From Canna indica (Eukaryota; Streptophyta; Magnoliopsida; Zingiberales; Cannaceae), in NCBI GenBank assembly GCA_034359265.1, contig CP136891.1, positions 61,914,001-61,978,000 of the forward strand: 64,000 bases of DNA. The letters are read 5' to 3'. Below the pieces are notes generated by a model that was not told where the DNA came from, made no database searches, and saw only the letters and a list, made by a program, of their open reading frames with translations. The translations under genes and the position numbers were made by a program. Every line of letters starts with the position of its first letter. The first letter of the stretch is position 1. Positions 45,531 through 58,170 of the stretch are shown here, in pieces.

Positions 45531-47731
45531 TTCGTTTGAATCATCTTGAGTCAGGGAATGCAGATGGAGAACAGGGTAGGAGAGCGAAGATCGTGGTGTC
45601 TGGCCGCCCCCCCTATTGGGTTCATATCCGCCAAGAATAGACCCAAGCAGTCTCGGGTTGGGCATCATTCCCTCAGTCAGATGCGGGTCCGCAGAGGGAA
45701 GCAGGATTAAGAAGTCGGATCCCGACGCATTAGCAATAACGGGCACCCCACTCAACATACGTTGGTCCCACAAAGCCCGAAGCCATGCATTAGAAGATTT
45801 TGGGATCTCCTCCAAAAAGCTATCACCAAATCCTTTGATGGTAGAAGCAAGATCTCCGAATGAATGCATCGTAGGGTGGGATGACGGCACATGGCAAGCA
45901 ACAGCTTGCAAGAGGGCGGTGGTATCCAAGCACAATAAGGTTTCGTACGAAGAGGACGAGGAAAAGCCAGAGGGAAGAGAACCAAGCGCTGGCCTCGAGG
46001 CGGACAGCTCAGCACCCACGTCACCATCGAAAGATGCCAGATGCTTAGACGGAGCCACACCCTCTGGCACCGGTCCCTCCGAGGTTAGGGGATGAGGCGA
46101 GGGCGTAGGAGGGTAGACTCATCATCACCATGGGCAAGGGAAATCACTCCCAAAGATGGATCCGAGCCCAGTGCCGAGAAGCCGGACGAGGCAGCAAGCA
46201 GCGGGCCAAAGGAGACATCCGTAGGCGCATCTGCATCGACGTCGTCGTTTGTAGTGAGCGGGCCCTGTGATCCACCGCGCTCTCCATCCCGAGCCGAATC
46301 CACCGAAGGGTTCAGTGGCGAAGGCCGCACCGAACTGTCGCCAAGATCGCCACCTTGATCCCCATTGCGCTGATTTTGCTGTGAGTCCTCATTGAAAATC
46401 CATTGAAACCAGGTGATTCTAATCTCGACCACGTGACGACTCCATTCATCATCCACAAACACCGACCGCGGGATGTGATCCAAATCACGAACCCAGACTT
46501 TCACTCGGCAAGCAGTGAGCTCATGCCAACGAAGAGAGTCTTCATCCACTGCATCGAAGGCACCGAATTGGCTGACGATTGCAATTAGGGCCTCAACATT
46601 CCAATAACACATCGGTAGATGATGCCGTTCAAGCCCCACCATCTTGTCCGGGGGCTCAATGGCTTCCGATGCCGCCTCAGGTTGCCAGTCATGAAAATCG
46701 AGTGTAGCACCATTCCAATCCACCGACCGCATCCGAAGGAGTTCATTTGTGAAGTAATAGACCTGGCTAGCCAGAGTAGTGATCAAGAAGGTGTCATCAG
46801 GCAGTCATCGCTCGCGCCAATGGCAGAGGTGATGCCTCGCACCCTGCAAACGAGAGGCAAGGAAACAGCAGAGCACTGCACCCTCTCGTAGCCATCCGCG
46901 AACATGTACAATGATGCAACGCGTGCCAAGGTAGTAGAAGCGACTATGCGTTGAGGCTGCATTCGGCATGAACACTTGGAGAGAGTCACGCCTCACAGCC
47001 ATCGCCATGCGCACAGCAATGGTGGAGGGAGCACGTGAAGTAGAAGAGGAAGCCATCGAGGGTGAGGAGGAGGAACAGCCCGAAGCAGGAAAAAGGGAAA
47101 TAGAGGCAGTGGGAACATCGCTCAATGAATGCAAGGAAGATCAGTTGGTGGGCAATGAAGGAGAGGATTTTATTGAGTGAGTCGACTGCCCACGCGACAA
47201 GTCATAGCGACGACATTCCGAGCCTCGATGGCCGATCGCCTTGCATTTATAATAGACTACAGGGAGACGACATCGCTGGCTAAGGTGACCCATCCGGAAG
47301 CAACGAAAGCAACACGCTTCCCTCTTAAGGCGAGCAAAGAAGTAGGAGAAGAGCAGCGGAGAGGGAGGCGAGCCGAAAGGCGCCATAGAGGAGGAAGCCA
47401 CAGGGCCTGCAGGGGGCATAGGGCGAGCCGACGAGGGGATGCAGGTCACCTCCCCTTATGAGCGACGAGCAAAAATCCATCCCTCCGCTGAGGGCTTGGG
47501 GGCAGGGGCGAAAGAGACACGCCGAGGGCAAGAGGAGGCAGGCGCGGGAGCTGAGAGAGGAGAGGGAGCGGAGGTGGAAGGCCATTGGGAGGGGGCGGAG
47601 GGGGTGCAGACAACAAGGGAGTCAGAGAAGATAGGGAGGCGGAGTAAGAAGGGTGATGGGGGGGGGGAGGGGGAAGGCAGTAGAGGAGGCGGGTGGTTCA
47701 TGATGCGGGAAAGTTAACTCAGTTACATCTC

Positions 47732-47754
47732 ATATATATATATATATATATATA
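47732..47754. repeat. (TA)n tract at the LINE insertion site, right
   Basis: This partner of 39,750-39,769 lies just beyond the 5' end of the LINE. Confidence 0.85.
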
Positions 47755-48185
47755 CTTAGTCGCTGTGGGCCTAACCCGAAGAAATTATCAAACCACATAG
47801 GTCGATGACACTGGCCATTCTTCGACCTGCCACATCAGCACTATAGCCAGTTCATGTGGGCCATCTATATATGACTTGATGCTACATTGGATGAAATGAG
47901 GAATCATAACATGCAATCACTTCTCACATGTACACGTCAAATTACTACATTATATATGTTTCCTTAGTCACCACTAGCTATAGTAACCCAAGAGCAAATA
48001 GATTTTCTAATTTACAATTTTCTTGTTTTAATCCAATGTACATCGAATATAGTATCAATTTTATTTTCTTCTCATTTATGAACAAAAAAATAATAAATAT
48101 AAATTCATCATTTATCATACCATATTTGTTGTATTATGATTTTATTTTCTGTCATGTAGTGGCATGCATGCAATGCTAACTACAT
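47755..48185. other. intergenic strip between two transposons
   Basis: This is likely the sequence that continued from 39,749 before the LINE inserted. AT-rich, no gene. Confidence 0.45.
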
Positions 48186-48550
48186 TGTAGGAGTGGTACA
48201 TGTTTGAAGAATCAGTTATTGGCAGTTAAGGGTTTTATCTAGAGTTCTTAAATGAAGGTTTAGGAATTTTTAGACATGTTATGACACACCATATTGAGAG
48301 GGCAGAGTGTTAATCGTCGAGTTTCGAAATAGCACAATCTGAGTGCCATTTTGACTTGTGTTTTTCTCAAACTGATTGAATGTGTGTTATTGTCTTTAGG
48401 TGAAATTTGTATTCACTGAAATTTGTACACCATTACCATTAATGAAGAATTGCCTGAGCTATTAAGCTCGTCTTGGACGTAGGATATTCTTCTCCGAACC
48501 AAGTACACAGCTTGATCTTCCTTTGTTCTTCTTTTATTGTATTTTCAACA
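48186..48550 (+). repeat. 5' LTR of the nested copia element
   Basis: The 3' end (TTTTCAACA at 48,550, directly before the primer-binding site) is firm. The start is proposed at TGTAGGAGTGG and is uncertain because the partner LTR is not present. Confidence 0.55.
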
Positions 48551-48552
48551 AT

Positions 48553-48564
48553 TGGTATCAGAGC
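48553..48564 (+). promoter_or_regulatory. primer-binding site TGGTATCAGAGC
   Basis: This exactly matches the common copia site complementary to the 3' end of initiator Met-tRNA. Confidence 0.92.
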
Positions 48565-50635
48565 TAAGTTGGGTTTGAAGTCTGCGGGTACAATGACGAC
48601 AGTGAAGAGCGAGTTAGAGAAGTGGAGTGGTATTGGTGATTTTGCTGTGTGGCAACGCATGATGAAGGATGTTCTTGTAATGAATGGCTGCCACAGAGCA
48701 ATTGTAGGAGATTATGGACTAGAGGCAACCAATGCACAGATTGTAAAAGAAGATGATCTTGCATATAGCCAGATCCTATTTTACTTGACTCATGGAGTGG
48801 TGAGACAGATGTGGGACTACAAGGATGCCAAGAGCCTATGGGGCAGGCTTGGCCAAGGCTTATCAAGAAATTTCAAAAGCCAACGAACTCACCCTTCTCA
48901 ACGGTCTGTTCTCATTTAAAATGACCAAGCCTGTGAATATACAAGAGAACCTTGATCGCTTTAATAAGCTAGTTCAGGATTTGCAAGCTTGTGGAACCAA
49001 GTTCCTGGAGAACCAATTGGGAATCCTATTATTGAGATCTCTTCCCGAAGAGTACAATTTCCTCGAGATAGTGGTGAGATACGGGAACAACAAGGAGTCC
49101 TTAACTCTTGCAAAAGTTGTGCAATTGATTAGGGAAATGATTAGTGAAGGGAATGGAGTGAGTAAGGAGAACGAGATTATGTTTGTGTCTCATAAGTACC
49201 ATGACAAGAAGAAGAAGTCATTCAAGCTTGCTAAGAAGACCTATATTCCTGACAAGTACTATACTCCTAATAGAGACAGAGAAATATAAGGGCAAGAAGT
49301 GGAAGTGCTACTACTTCCAACGAGAAGGTCACATTGCGAAGAATTATTATAAGAAGGCAAGTGATAAAAGGAATGGGAAAACAAGTCAAAATGAGGCAGC
49401 CCTAATTGAGGATATATGTGACTTGCAAGATTGGAGATGTGCCAATAGTAATAGGAAATAAAGAGGGAAGTCATGATTCCTAGATCTTTGATTCAAATGT
49501 ACTAGGCACTCTACTCCTAATAGGAACTATTTTGTTACCTTTAGAGAGTGTCAAGGAGCCACAAGGATCAGAGATTTTAGTTTGCAAGGTGTGGCAGGAG
49601 TAGGAACAGTGGCAATCAGGTTCCATGATGATGTTGTCAGGTTGATTAAGGGAGTGAATTTTGTTCCTGGGTTGAGAAGGAACCTGCTATCGGAATGCAT
49701 GTTTGATGACTTGGGATATGACATAGTCACCGGCCATGGAAGAAAGGAGATCAAGAAGGATGGTGAGGTGGTGATGAAGTGCACTAAGAGGTCTGGTTTA
49801 TATTTTGTTGAAGGGAAGACTGAGCTGGATGCCAAGATTGATGAGACTTTGCTGAATAAAGTTGAGTAGGCAAGGAGTACTTGGCAATGTGAAGATTAAA
49901 CCTATAGCTTTTTGTGAGACCTGCATCTTAGGAAAACACCACAGAGATTCTTTCAAGGCATCAAACTATAGAAACAAAGATAATTAGAGTACATCCACAG
50001 TGATTTATGGGGGCCATCACCAGTGGAGACCATGAGTGGATGCATATACTTCATTAGTTTTGTTGATGATTACTCAAGAAAAAATTGGGTTAAACTATTG
50101 AAGAACAAGAGTGAGGCTTTTGAAGTTTTTTCAATCTTGGAAGACTCGGATTGAAGTAGAAGTGGATCAGAAGATTAAATATTGTCTCAGATCAGACAAC
50201 GGTTTAGAATTTTGTAATGAAGTGTTCAATAATTTCTGCAAGAGGAATGACATCAAGAGGCATAGGACTACCTCAAGGACTCCCCAACAAAATGGCTTGG
50301 CAGAGAGATTTAATAGAACCTTGCTAGAGAGGATCAGGTGTCTATTGGTTTCAGCAGGAATGAACCAGAGGTATTGGGGAGAGGCAGTGATCACAACAGC
50401 CTATATCACCAACAGAGTTCCATCCTCAGCAAATGGTTCAAGATCACCAGAAGAGGTTTGGTCGGGCAAAGCACCTAATTTTAGTCACATGAAGGTGTTT
50501 GGCTGCACAACTTATGTTCATGTTAACCAAGGAAAGCTACAGCCGAGGTCAGTGAAGGGAATCATGCTTGGATATCCTGAAGGCACCAAGGGGCACAGAG
50601 TAGCAATAAAGCAAGGCACGAGGATGAAGACCATG

Positions 50636-51281
50636 ATTTCTAGGTAGGGATGTTCATGGGTCAAACCCGACCCAATGAACCCGAAAAACCGACCCGATCC
50701 GAACCAATTGGGCCGGGTCAGGTTCAAATTTTTAAAACCCAATTATAATCGGGTCGGGTACGGGTTTCAATATTTAAAACCCGATGACCCGAGACCCAAC
50801 CCGATTACGCGAATTATTTATATTATTTTATTTTTATTTTTATTTTAATAAAAATCAACTCGGGAAGATGTCGTACCACATCTTCCCGAGAATACGCGGC
50901 CCACGTGGCCGCGTCTTCCCGAGAGGAGGCAGCTACGCCTCTTCTCCCCAAGAAGAGGCGTGGCCGCCTCCTCTCGGGAAGACGTGGCCTGCGCCGCGTG
51001 CCGCTTCTTCTCCCCGAGAAGAGGCTTGGCCGCCTCCTCTCGGGAAGACGTGGCCAGCGTGGCCACATAATCTGGGCAATACGCGGCTCGCGCCGCGTAT
51101 TGCCTCGGGTGTAGATGCGTGTCTCATTCAGAAGTTTTTTTTTAACGGGTACCCGATTACCCGACCCGATCTGATCCGATTTCGGGTGGGTCGGTTTGGA
51201 TCGGGTTAAAAAAAATTATCTTCAAACCCGATCCGACCTGACCCGTTTGTTTGTTGATTGGGTCGGGCCGATTATTTCTAG
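50636..51281. mobile_element. GC-rich 630-bp insertion, 8-bp TSD ATTTCTAG
   Basis: The insertion occupies 50,644-51,273. ATTTCTAG precedes and follows it (50,636-50,643 and 51,274-51,281). Removing the insertion with one duplication restores the copia integrase reading (ISRDVVF). It starts GTAGGGATGTTCATGGG, similar to hAT miniature elements, but its right end (GGGTCGGGCCGATT) is not the inverted complement. Both flanks are rich in ACCCGACCC and GGGTCGGG. The centre holds GC-rich hairpin repeats. It has no coding capacity worth naming. An 8-bp TSD fits hAT; the class is otherwise open. Confidence 0.75.
50860..51075. repeat. hairpin-forming tandem repeats
   Basis: Units of about 70-80 bp contain CTTCCCGAGAGGAGGC and its near complement GCCTCCTCTCGGGAAG, and CTTCTCCCCGAGAAGAGGC, which is itself palindromic. 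Open frames on both strands result from this composition and are not genes. Confidence 0.8.
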
Positions 51282-51506
51282 GGATGTTGTGTTTGAGGAA
51301 GATCAATTCCCTCTAAAGGAGGGACCTGCTGCTACTAGAGAGACTACTACCAGAAAGACTGAATTTGGAATCACATTCAGAATTAGAATCTTCAAGCCGA
51401 GAGCAGTGGTATTGGTGATGGTGATCAGAATCAAGATGAGGATGCTTCAGTTCCTGAAGAAGAAGAAGTTGATAATGATCACGAACTAGAGCCAAATGCA
51501 TATGGA

Positions 51507-52918
51507 AAAGATGTTGGGTGAAATGGCACACTAGAGTTGGGGGGGGGGGGGTTGAATAGTGTGTTGACTAATTCTTATTGCTTGATTTCGGTTTTAAACG
51601 TTTCTTGGATTACTTAGGCAAATTGTTATTTATCGACTAGATGCGGAAACAAAAATAAGACAATTAAGCACAAGCCAAATATCAATGCTAACACACTGAT
51701 TTATAGTGGTTCAGCCCCAATGCCTACTCCACTACCTAAGCACCCCGCTTAGGATTTCCAAACTAAGTTTACTAGATTAAATTGGTTCCCTTACAAAGAG
51801 GAATTTGATCCAAAGAGTCTCACTCTCAATCTATGGCACTTCCACACCCGAAAGTCTCTGCCTTCTTACTGAGAGCACTCTTCCACCTCAACTCTAAGGG
51901 ACACCTCAACCAATCCTAATAAGCTATGTCTACACAAGTGGCTTTACACCTTCTACACTAAGGTAACCACTTACATCCAAGACCTAACACTAGGTCTTCT
52001 TGCAAATTCAAATACAATGAATTGACAAACAAATTAAAACAAGTTTTATTACAAGAAGAGGAATAAAAATTTATCACAAATAAACGCCTCTTCTTTCCGA
52101 CCCTAGCACCCTTGACGAACCCTTTGAAGGAGAACTCTTTGGTGATGAGGGATCAAGAACTAGGTTTAATGAATTTGTCGTTTTGAAACTTGGAGGATGC
52201 AAGGAATCACTCTTTGAAGGCTTTTTGCATCACAAATTATCTGGGCGAGAGAGGAAAAAGAAGTTAGAAGAGGGATATTTATAACCCCTCATTGAAACGA
52301 CAGCTCAACGGGCGAAAAACTAGCCGTTTTCATCGTTCGATCGCTTGCTGGTCGATCGTCGGTCGATCGATCGATCGACCGCCTGCGACCGCTGCTTTAA
52401 TTACACTATTCGGTCGACCGAATGAGTCGCGAGTTGAGCGATCCGCAATTCGGTCGACCGATCGGTTGACCGAAGCACCTTCTGACAATTTTTGGCATTG
52501 GTCGGTCGACCGACATAGCCTTCTGCCATTTTTTTGTGATCTTCGGTCGACCGATTGGCTACTGCCATTTTGTGGCATCATTCGGTCAACTGACAAGGCT
52601 ACTACCCATTTTCAACACCATTCGGTCGACCGAACTTGGGCTGGATATTTTTATCTTGGCTTTCTCATTTCGCGCTTTGTTTTTCGGCTTCGTTCTTCAG
52701 CGTGCTTTAACTTTAAAAGGTTCTCCATACTGTCCAAGTCATTTTTGGAGCACACATTGGTTTGTTTTGGAGATCGATCGAAAGACATGAGGCTTGACTT
52801 ATCTTTTATCGATCCTGCAATTTTCATACTTCAAGAACTTGTTAAATAGGTTTGTTATCATCAAAATAGTCATGAAGGGAATAAAGCATGAAGGAAGAAA
52901 CCTTCAGCCAACAGAAGA
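51507..52918 (-). mobile_element. solo LTR 'family S' copy 2, reversed
   Basis: The LTR occupies 51,512-52,913 (1,402 bp) on the - strand. In + orientation it runs from TGTTGGGTGAAATGGC to CCTTCAGCCAACA. Flanks AAAGA (51,507-51,511) and GAAGA (52,914-52,918) are a TSD with one mismatch. The reverse complement matches the other two copies in the CCTAAGCGGGGTGCTTAGG block, the GAGCTGTCGTTTC-TATAA block and the palindrome array. A G-run of 14-15 lies at about 51,539-51,552. No internal region is present. Confidence 0.88.
52340..52640. repeat. GGTCGACC palindrome array in U3, copy 2
   Basis: At least five TCGGTCGACCGA palindromes lie about 40-50 bp apart, with spacers like GGCTACTGCCATTTTGTGGC. 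The LTR TATA box (TATTTATA in + orientation) is at 52,276-52,283. Confidence 0.9.
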
Positions 52919-54645
52919 GAATGAGCCTGAGGATTTGTCAGATTACCAATTCACAAGAGATAGGCAACCAAGACTCAAATTTCCAAACAGAAGAAATGAG
53001 TTTGCCAACCTTGTTGAGTTTTCTTGCTATGTTTCAGAGTTTATCTTGAAGCAGGAGCTTGAAAGTTATGAAGAGGCATTGAGAAGCAAGGAAAGGAAGC
53101 TATGGGAAGGTGCAATGAAGAGTGAGTATGGCTCTTTGATGGAGAATGAAACCTGGGAGTTAGTCAAGAAACTAGAGAAGTGTAGACTGATTGAGTGTAG
53201 ATAGCTCTACAAGTTGAATGAGGGTTTCAATCCAGGTGATCCTCACATCTACAAAGCAAGGCTTGTGGCTAAGGGATACAAGCAGAAGGTTGGCAGCTAT
53301 ACATGATTGGAACATAGACCGGATGAATGTGAAGATTGCCTTCTTGTATGGGAGGTTAGAAGAGAAAATCTACATGGCTCAACCTCAACATTTTGTGAAT
53401 CAAGAGAAACCTAACCATGTGTGTTTGTTGAAGAAGTCCCTCTATGGATTGAAGCAATCTCCAAGGCAATGGAGCAAGTGTTTCAATGTCAATGCTTTAG
53501 AGATGGGATTTAAGAGAAGTAAGTATGATCGATGCCTCTACATCAAAGGATCAGGAATTGATGAAATGGTGATCATGTTAGTATATGATGATGACCTCCT
53601 TATTGTTAGTAAAGATCAGAAGAGAATTGATCAAGTGAAGGAGAAGTTGAAGGAGACCTTTGAGATGAAGGATTTTGGTGAAGCAAATAGAGTGTTGGGA
53701 ATCAGCATAACAAGAGATATGAAAGCAACAAGGTTATGACTGCATCAAGGAGATTACATTGATAAGGTGTTAAGCCAACTCAGGATGAATGATGCTAAGG
53801 CAGTTTGTGTCCTTTGTCAACCAATTTCAAGCTGACCAAGATGATGTGTCCTGAAAGTGAAGAAGAGAAACAAGAGATGCATGGCAGGAATACCCTATGA
53901 TGTTGGGGTTGGATCAGTCATGTTCATGTTAAATTGCACAAGACCAGACTTGGCTTATGCAATGAGTGTGTTTAGCAGGTACACCTCCAATCCTGGACAA
54001 GAACATTAGAGGGCATTCAAGTATTTGTTGAGGTATCTGAAAGGGGCCAACAAGCTGGGATTGTGCTATGAAAAACATGGAGAAGACTTGAAGTTGATAG
54101 GATACTCGAATTCAGACTATGCCGGGAATCCTGATATAAGGAAGTCACTCTCCTCATACTGTTTCACATTAGCAGGTTGTTGTATGAGTTGGAAGCAAGG
54201 TTGTCAAGATCGCTTTCCTATGCAAGGTCGTAAGGCTTTCGTAGGATCGAGGATAGTAGGATCGAGGATAGTAGGATCGGATCGAGAATCGTAAGATCCC
54301 ACCAATAATTAAAAAAATATTATCTATTACCATAAATGTATATTTTTCTATGAATTTGTACTCACATTTCTTATTTTTCATTCAAAATCAATCCTTAGTC
54401 ATACAATTTAGCAAAAAGTGAAAAAGCACACATAATTTTGAGGTCATAAGTCATAACATATTACACAACACTAACACAAATTTATCAACCAAAACACAAA
54501 TTTCAACACTAACACAACCGGTTCGAATTAGAAATAACAACTAACAAGATTAAGCAACAAGTCAAGTAGTCAACAAGCTTTAAGCAAGAACAAGTCAAGT
54601 AGTGAATAAGCATTAAGCAACAATAAGTCAATTAGTCAACAAGCA

Positions 54646-57174
54646 TTAAGCAATAACATCCAAATCATTAAGATCTTCATCATCATCCGATTCGAAATGA
54701 CCAAATTCGTTTTCTTCAGGGAGCTGCAAATCATCAAGTGTGGTGGCATGTTCTTGACTTCTATCCACATCTTCAGCACCAATGTCAACAACTCCAACAT
54801 TAAGAGGATCTTCATCATGCTCATCTCCACTACGAAGAACATGCAAGTTCAAATTATTTCTTGAACTTGAAGAATTTTCAGTCTCTTCTTCTGCAATCCA
54901 TTCATCATTGGTAAAAACATCTTCCACTTGAAGGTCATCTTGCTTTCTAATTTTTCTATCCTTCAGCTTCAAGTTGTACATCACAAACACCAAGTCATTC
55001 ATCTTCTTTTGGTGCAGCCGGTTCCTTCTCTTTGTGTGTACCTAAGCAAATCAAATCAATTAATCAAGTCAACAATCAATAGAATATATCAATAAATTCA
55101 AGTATTCAACAATCAACATTTCAACTACACTTGAAAAATAAATGATAATGAAATTGAAGATGAAATTGTTTACCATCTCAAAAGCACTCCAGTTACGTTC
55201 ACATCCCGAAGAACTACAAGTTAAGCTCAATATTCTCACAGCAAATTTCTGTAATTCTGGAGTGTCAGCACCATAGGATGTCCACTAGCATGTTGGTGTC
55301 TTCTTTAGCCTCATAGACTTTGCAGACTGGAACCCAAATAGCCCTCTTGCATGTTTGAATTCCTCAAGCTGCAAATCAACCTTATCCCGCTCTTCATCAT
55401 CTAGCAATATATCCATAACCTTGTATAACCCACGGGTAATCTCCCTATCAGCTCTGAAATTGGAAGAGTAATGCAACTGAGGATTTAGGAAATAGGCAGC
55501 AACATGCAAAGGCCTATGAAGTTGAACCTCCCATTTGTCATCAATAATCTTCCAAGCAGGTTCATAACTGAAAGCATCAAAGCAAACCATTACTAGATCA
55601 TTACAATATTTCAATATAGCAATTAACAAATCATTACAAATCAAGCATATAGCAATTTTTAAATACTAAACAATTATCCCTTTATGTCATTCTTGAAGTT
55701 AGCTTTGATCTTTTCCTTAGCCTTCTCCATCTCATCATAGATAAAGCCCGCCCATTGCAGGCTTCTCATCCGAATCTACCATGCGAAGCACCTTAATAAG
55801 AGGATATGCAGCCTTTAAACAAGAATTGACACTAGCCCAAAATCTGCTATCCATAAAAATACGTTCCACGTACTTCCTATCTGGTATCCCTACAAATCGA
55901 CTATGTTTCCATTGGTTGGATGCAAACATAGTCCTGAGTGTATTTCTATTATCAAAGAGGCATCCCAAAGTCAAATAAGCAGTGTTAAAGCGAGTAACAA
56001 CTGGCCTAATCAACTCTTTGCCCTTGGTGAAGTGCTTCAACATAGTGATGAGAAGAGTCCTAGCCTCGAGTAAATGAAAGTCGTTATCTTCCTACCCTTC
56101 ATTATTGTCTTGTTATGGAGCTTATTTTTTTTCTCAAAATCCTCCAACATAAGATCTATGCAATGAGCTGCACAAAGAGTCCAAAATAACTTCTTCCTTT
56201 TTTGCATTAACATGATCATTGGCTGCCTTATAATTGGCTGCATTGTCTGTGACAACTTGCACGACATTCTCCTCTCCAACTTGTTCCATTATGTCATCTA
56301 ACATCACAAATACTTTATCAGCAGTTTTGGAGATATCTGATGTATCAAGTGAAGTAAAAAAGATTGTTCCATTCGGGCTATTCACAAGGAAATTGCATAA
56401 GGACCTCTTCTTTTTATTAGTCCAAACATCTGACATGATAGAACATCCTGACTTTCTCCATTCAACTTTGTGCTCCTCAAGTAAGGACATAGTATTATCA
56501 ACTTCTTTCTTTAAATACTTTTCTCTGATCTCATAATAAGATGGTGGATTCAACCCAATGCCATACTTGCCAATCAATTGACACATCTTCACAAATTCAG
56601 GATTCTTCACACAGTTAAATGGAATTGCACTTGTGTAGAAAAATCGAGCAATTTGCATACATACATCTTCCCTCAATTCTTTCTTCATCATCTGATTAAT
56701 AGTGGTTTGTCTACTTGGAAGATTGGCACTTCTTTTCTTGAATAAACTAGCAATTCATGCATCTTCCGTTGCCTTCCTCTTTCCACTTGAATTTGTCCCC
56801 TCATCATCCCTATTGAGTTCTACAACATCATCATCATCATCATCTTGAAGCGAACTATAAATTTGCCTCTTCTTATTTGCAAGATCTTCTAACTTTAAAC
56901 AAATACTAAGCATCTCTTTCTTCACATCATCAGGAACAGAAGGACAAGCTGCAACATTCATCTTTGTACCAGCCAAGTGATGCTTAAATCTATAAATACC
57001 TCCAGAATAAATTCTATCACAATATTTGCATTTGACTTTCCTTCCTTCTCCTGGTATTTCAAAGCCGTGTGTCCATGCCTTATCAGATCTACTTTTGGGA
57101 GCATTTTTCCTAAGTTTATCGGCTACACTTGTGCTGCACGACCCACTTCCAGATGATGGGGAAGCCATCTTCAC
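54646..57174 (-). pseudogene. hAT transposase (BED finger, DUF659, hATC), broken
   Basis: This DNA transposase read on the - strand starts at ATG 57,174. A BED-type finger (CKYCDRIYSGGIYRFKHHLAG, about 57,030-56,970) is followed by an acidic linker. The catalytic core has SIMSDVWTNKKKRS (56,440) and VVTDNAANYKAA (56,260). The CAAHCIDLMLEDF block is near 56,160, DSRFW near 55,850, PLHVAAYFLNPQ near 55,510, and the hATC dimerisation end SSSGCERNWSAFE near 55,200. Introns are likely at about 55,670-55,567 and 55,173-55,042 (GTAAAC to TTAG). Defects: an in-frame TGA at 56,757-56,755, a frameshift near 56,170, others near 56,040 and 55,740, and a TAG near 55,285. The damage is light, so it was probably active fairly recently. 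Confidence 0.88.
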
Positions 57175-58170
57175 TCTTCAATTAGTTCAGTGAATCTCAA
57201 CTTCTTGTTATCAACCAACCAACAAATCACAGTATCACACATAACAAGTCAAAATCAAAATCAGCAGCATGCATATCATGATATCAACAAATCAACAACA
57301 TTGAATCATATACCAAGTTACTAACTGTGATACAATTAAGTATTAACAACTAATCAACAAATCAACAAATCAACAAATCAACAAACTAACTGTGAAGTGA
57401 AACATTGAATCATAAACCTCATTTCTATTCCTAAACCTATTCATAAACCTCACTATAAGCTATTCAAAAACCTATTGAATCGGATAAGCTATTCATAAAC
57501 AAATAAAAAAAAATTGAATCAACAAATCAAAATCAACAAGTCATTGTAAGCAATTCATAAGCCTCATTTCTTCATCATACACAAGAAACATCGAATCGGA
57601 TAGAAATCCTTGAAAGCCAGAAATAAAAAAAACTATCAATAATTCAAGACTGCTAAGTGCCAACAACAAAGGACCTGAAGTAGAGAAGGTAGAAAGTTGC
57701 AAGCTTACAGCTCAACAGTTGGGTTCTCGGACAAGCCGCAGGCGGGCGATCGGCGGGCGGCGACTCACGAGTTGCAGGCTTGCAGCTGGGTTCTCGGACA
57801 GGAATGGAGGAGTTGATTTGAGAGTGGTGATCGGCGGGCGGCGACTCATGGGAGGAATCGGGCGTGAACGACGAAGACGGGTTTTGGAAATGTTAATATC
57901 GGGTGCAGGTCTCGGATCCTGCAGTATCGGATCGGTTTCAATGTTCAAACCCGGATTCGACTGCACAGTGGGCTGGGCTTTGGCCCAAATTTGTTTAAAA
58001 GGGCTGAAAAATCAATGGTGTAGGATCGATTGGGATCCTACGATCCCACCAATCCTACGATCCTACGAGCGATCCTGGACCGATCCTATATTTTCCGATC
58101 TTTTGATGAGATCGGAATCGCTAGCGTGGGGTAGGATCATACGATCCTGCTAGCGATCTTGACAACCTTG
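57175..58170 (-). other. 5' untranslated/subterminal region of the hAT element
   Basis: The region includes an AATCAACA tandem repeat (about 57,350-57,385) and a GC-richer block with a duplicated phrase GCGGGCGGCGACTCA (57,750-57,770 and 57,832-57,848). No coding sequence. Confidence 0.5.

Larger units (their letters stand above)
43764..47701 (-). pseudogene. LINE ORF1 (DUF4283-type, zinc knuckles), interrupted
   Basis: An ATG at 47,701 starts a proline/serine-rich segment. CFRCFRMGHLSQRC and a second, altered knuckle (YKCKAIGHRGSEC) follow at 47,340-47,245. The DUF4283-type RNA-binding core lies at about 47,130-46,400 (WNVEAL; FGAFDAVDEDSLRW; RVKVWVRDL), and a long polar tail runs to 45,526. 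The solo LTR then intervenes. The rest, with the typical basic end (SRRPRRK; CIERASARKAG), is at 43,982-43,764. ORF1 proteins bind LINE RNA. Frameshifts near 47,456 and 46,790 and the LTR break it. The opposite-strand frames here are antisense shadows. Confidence 0.8.
39781..47715 (-). mobile_element. nearly full-length LINE (L1 type), decayed, split by a solo LTR
   Basis: Read on the - strand, the element starts near 47,715 and ends in an A-tail seen as T8 at 39,782-39,789. It contains ORF1 with zinc knuckles and ORF2 with endonuclease, RT and zf-RVT domains. A solo LTR (43,995-45,525) sits inside ORF1. Without it the element is about 6.4 kb, a normal size for a plant L1-type LINE. TA-dinucleotide tracts at both ends suggest insertion into a microsatellite that was duplicated. 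Several frameshifts and stops make it inactive. Confidence 0.88.

Noticed and set aside
45616..46358. 159- and 88-codon + strand frames
   Set aside because: They are antisense to LINE ORF1, which has zinc knuckles and the DUF4283-type core on the - strand.
50784..51209. Overlapping Arg/Pro/Ser-rich frames on both strands
   Set aside because: Result of GC-rich hairpin repeats in the 630-bp insertion.
52292..52849. 185-codon + strand frame
   Set aside because: It runs through the U3 palindrome array of a reversed solo LTR; the repeated RSTD/SVDR residues come from GGTCGACC repeats.
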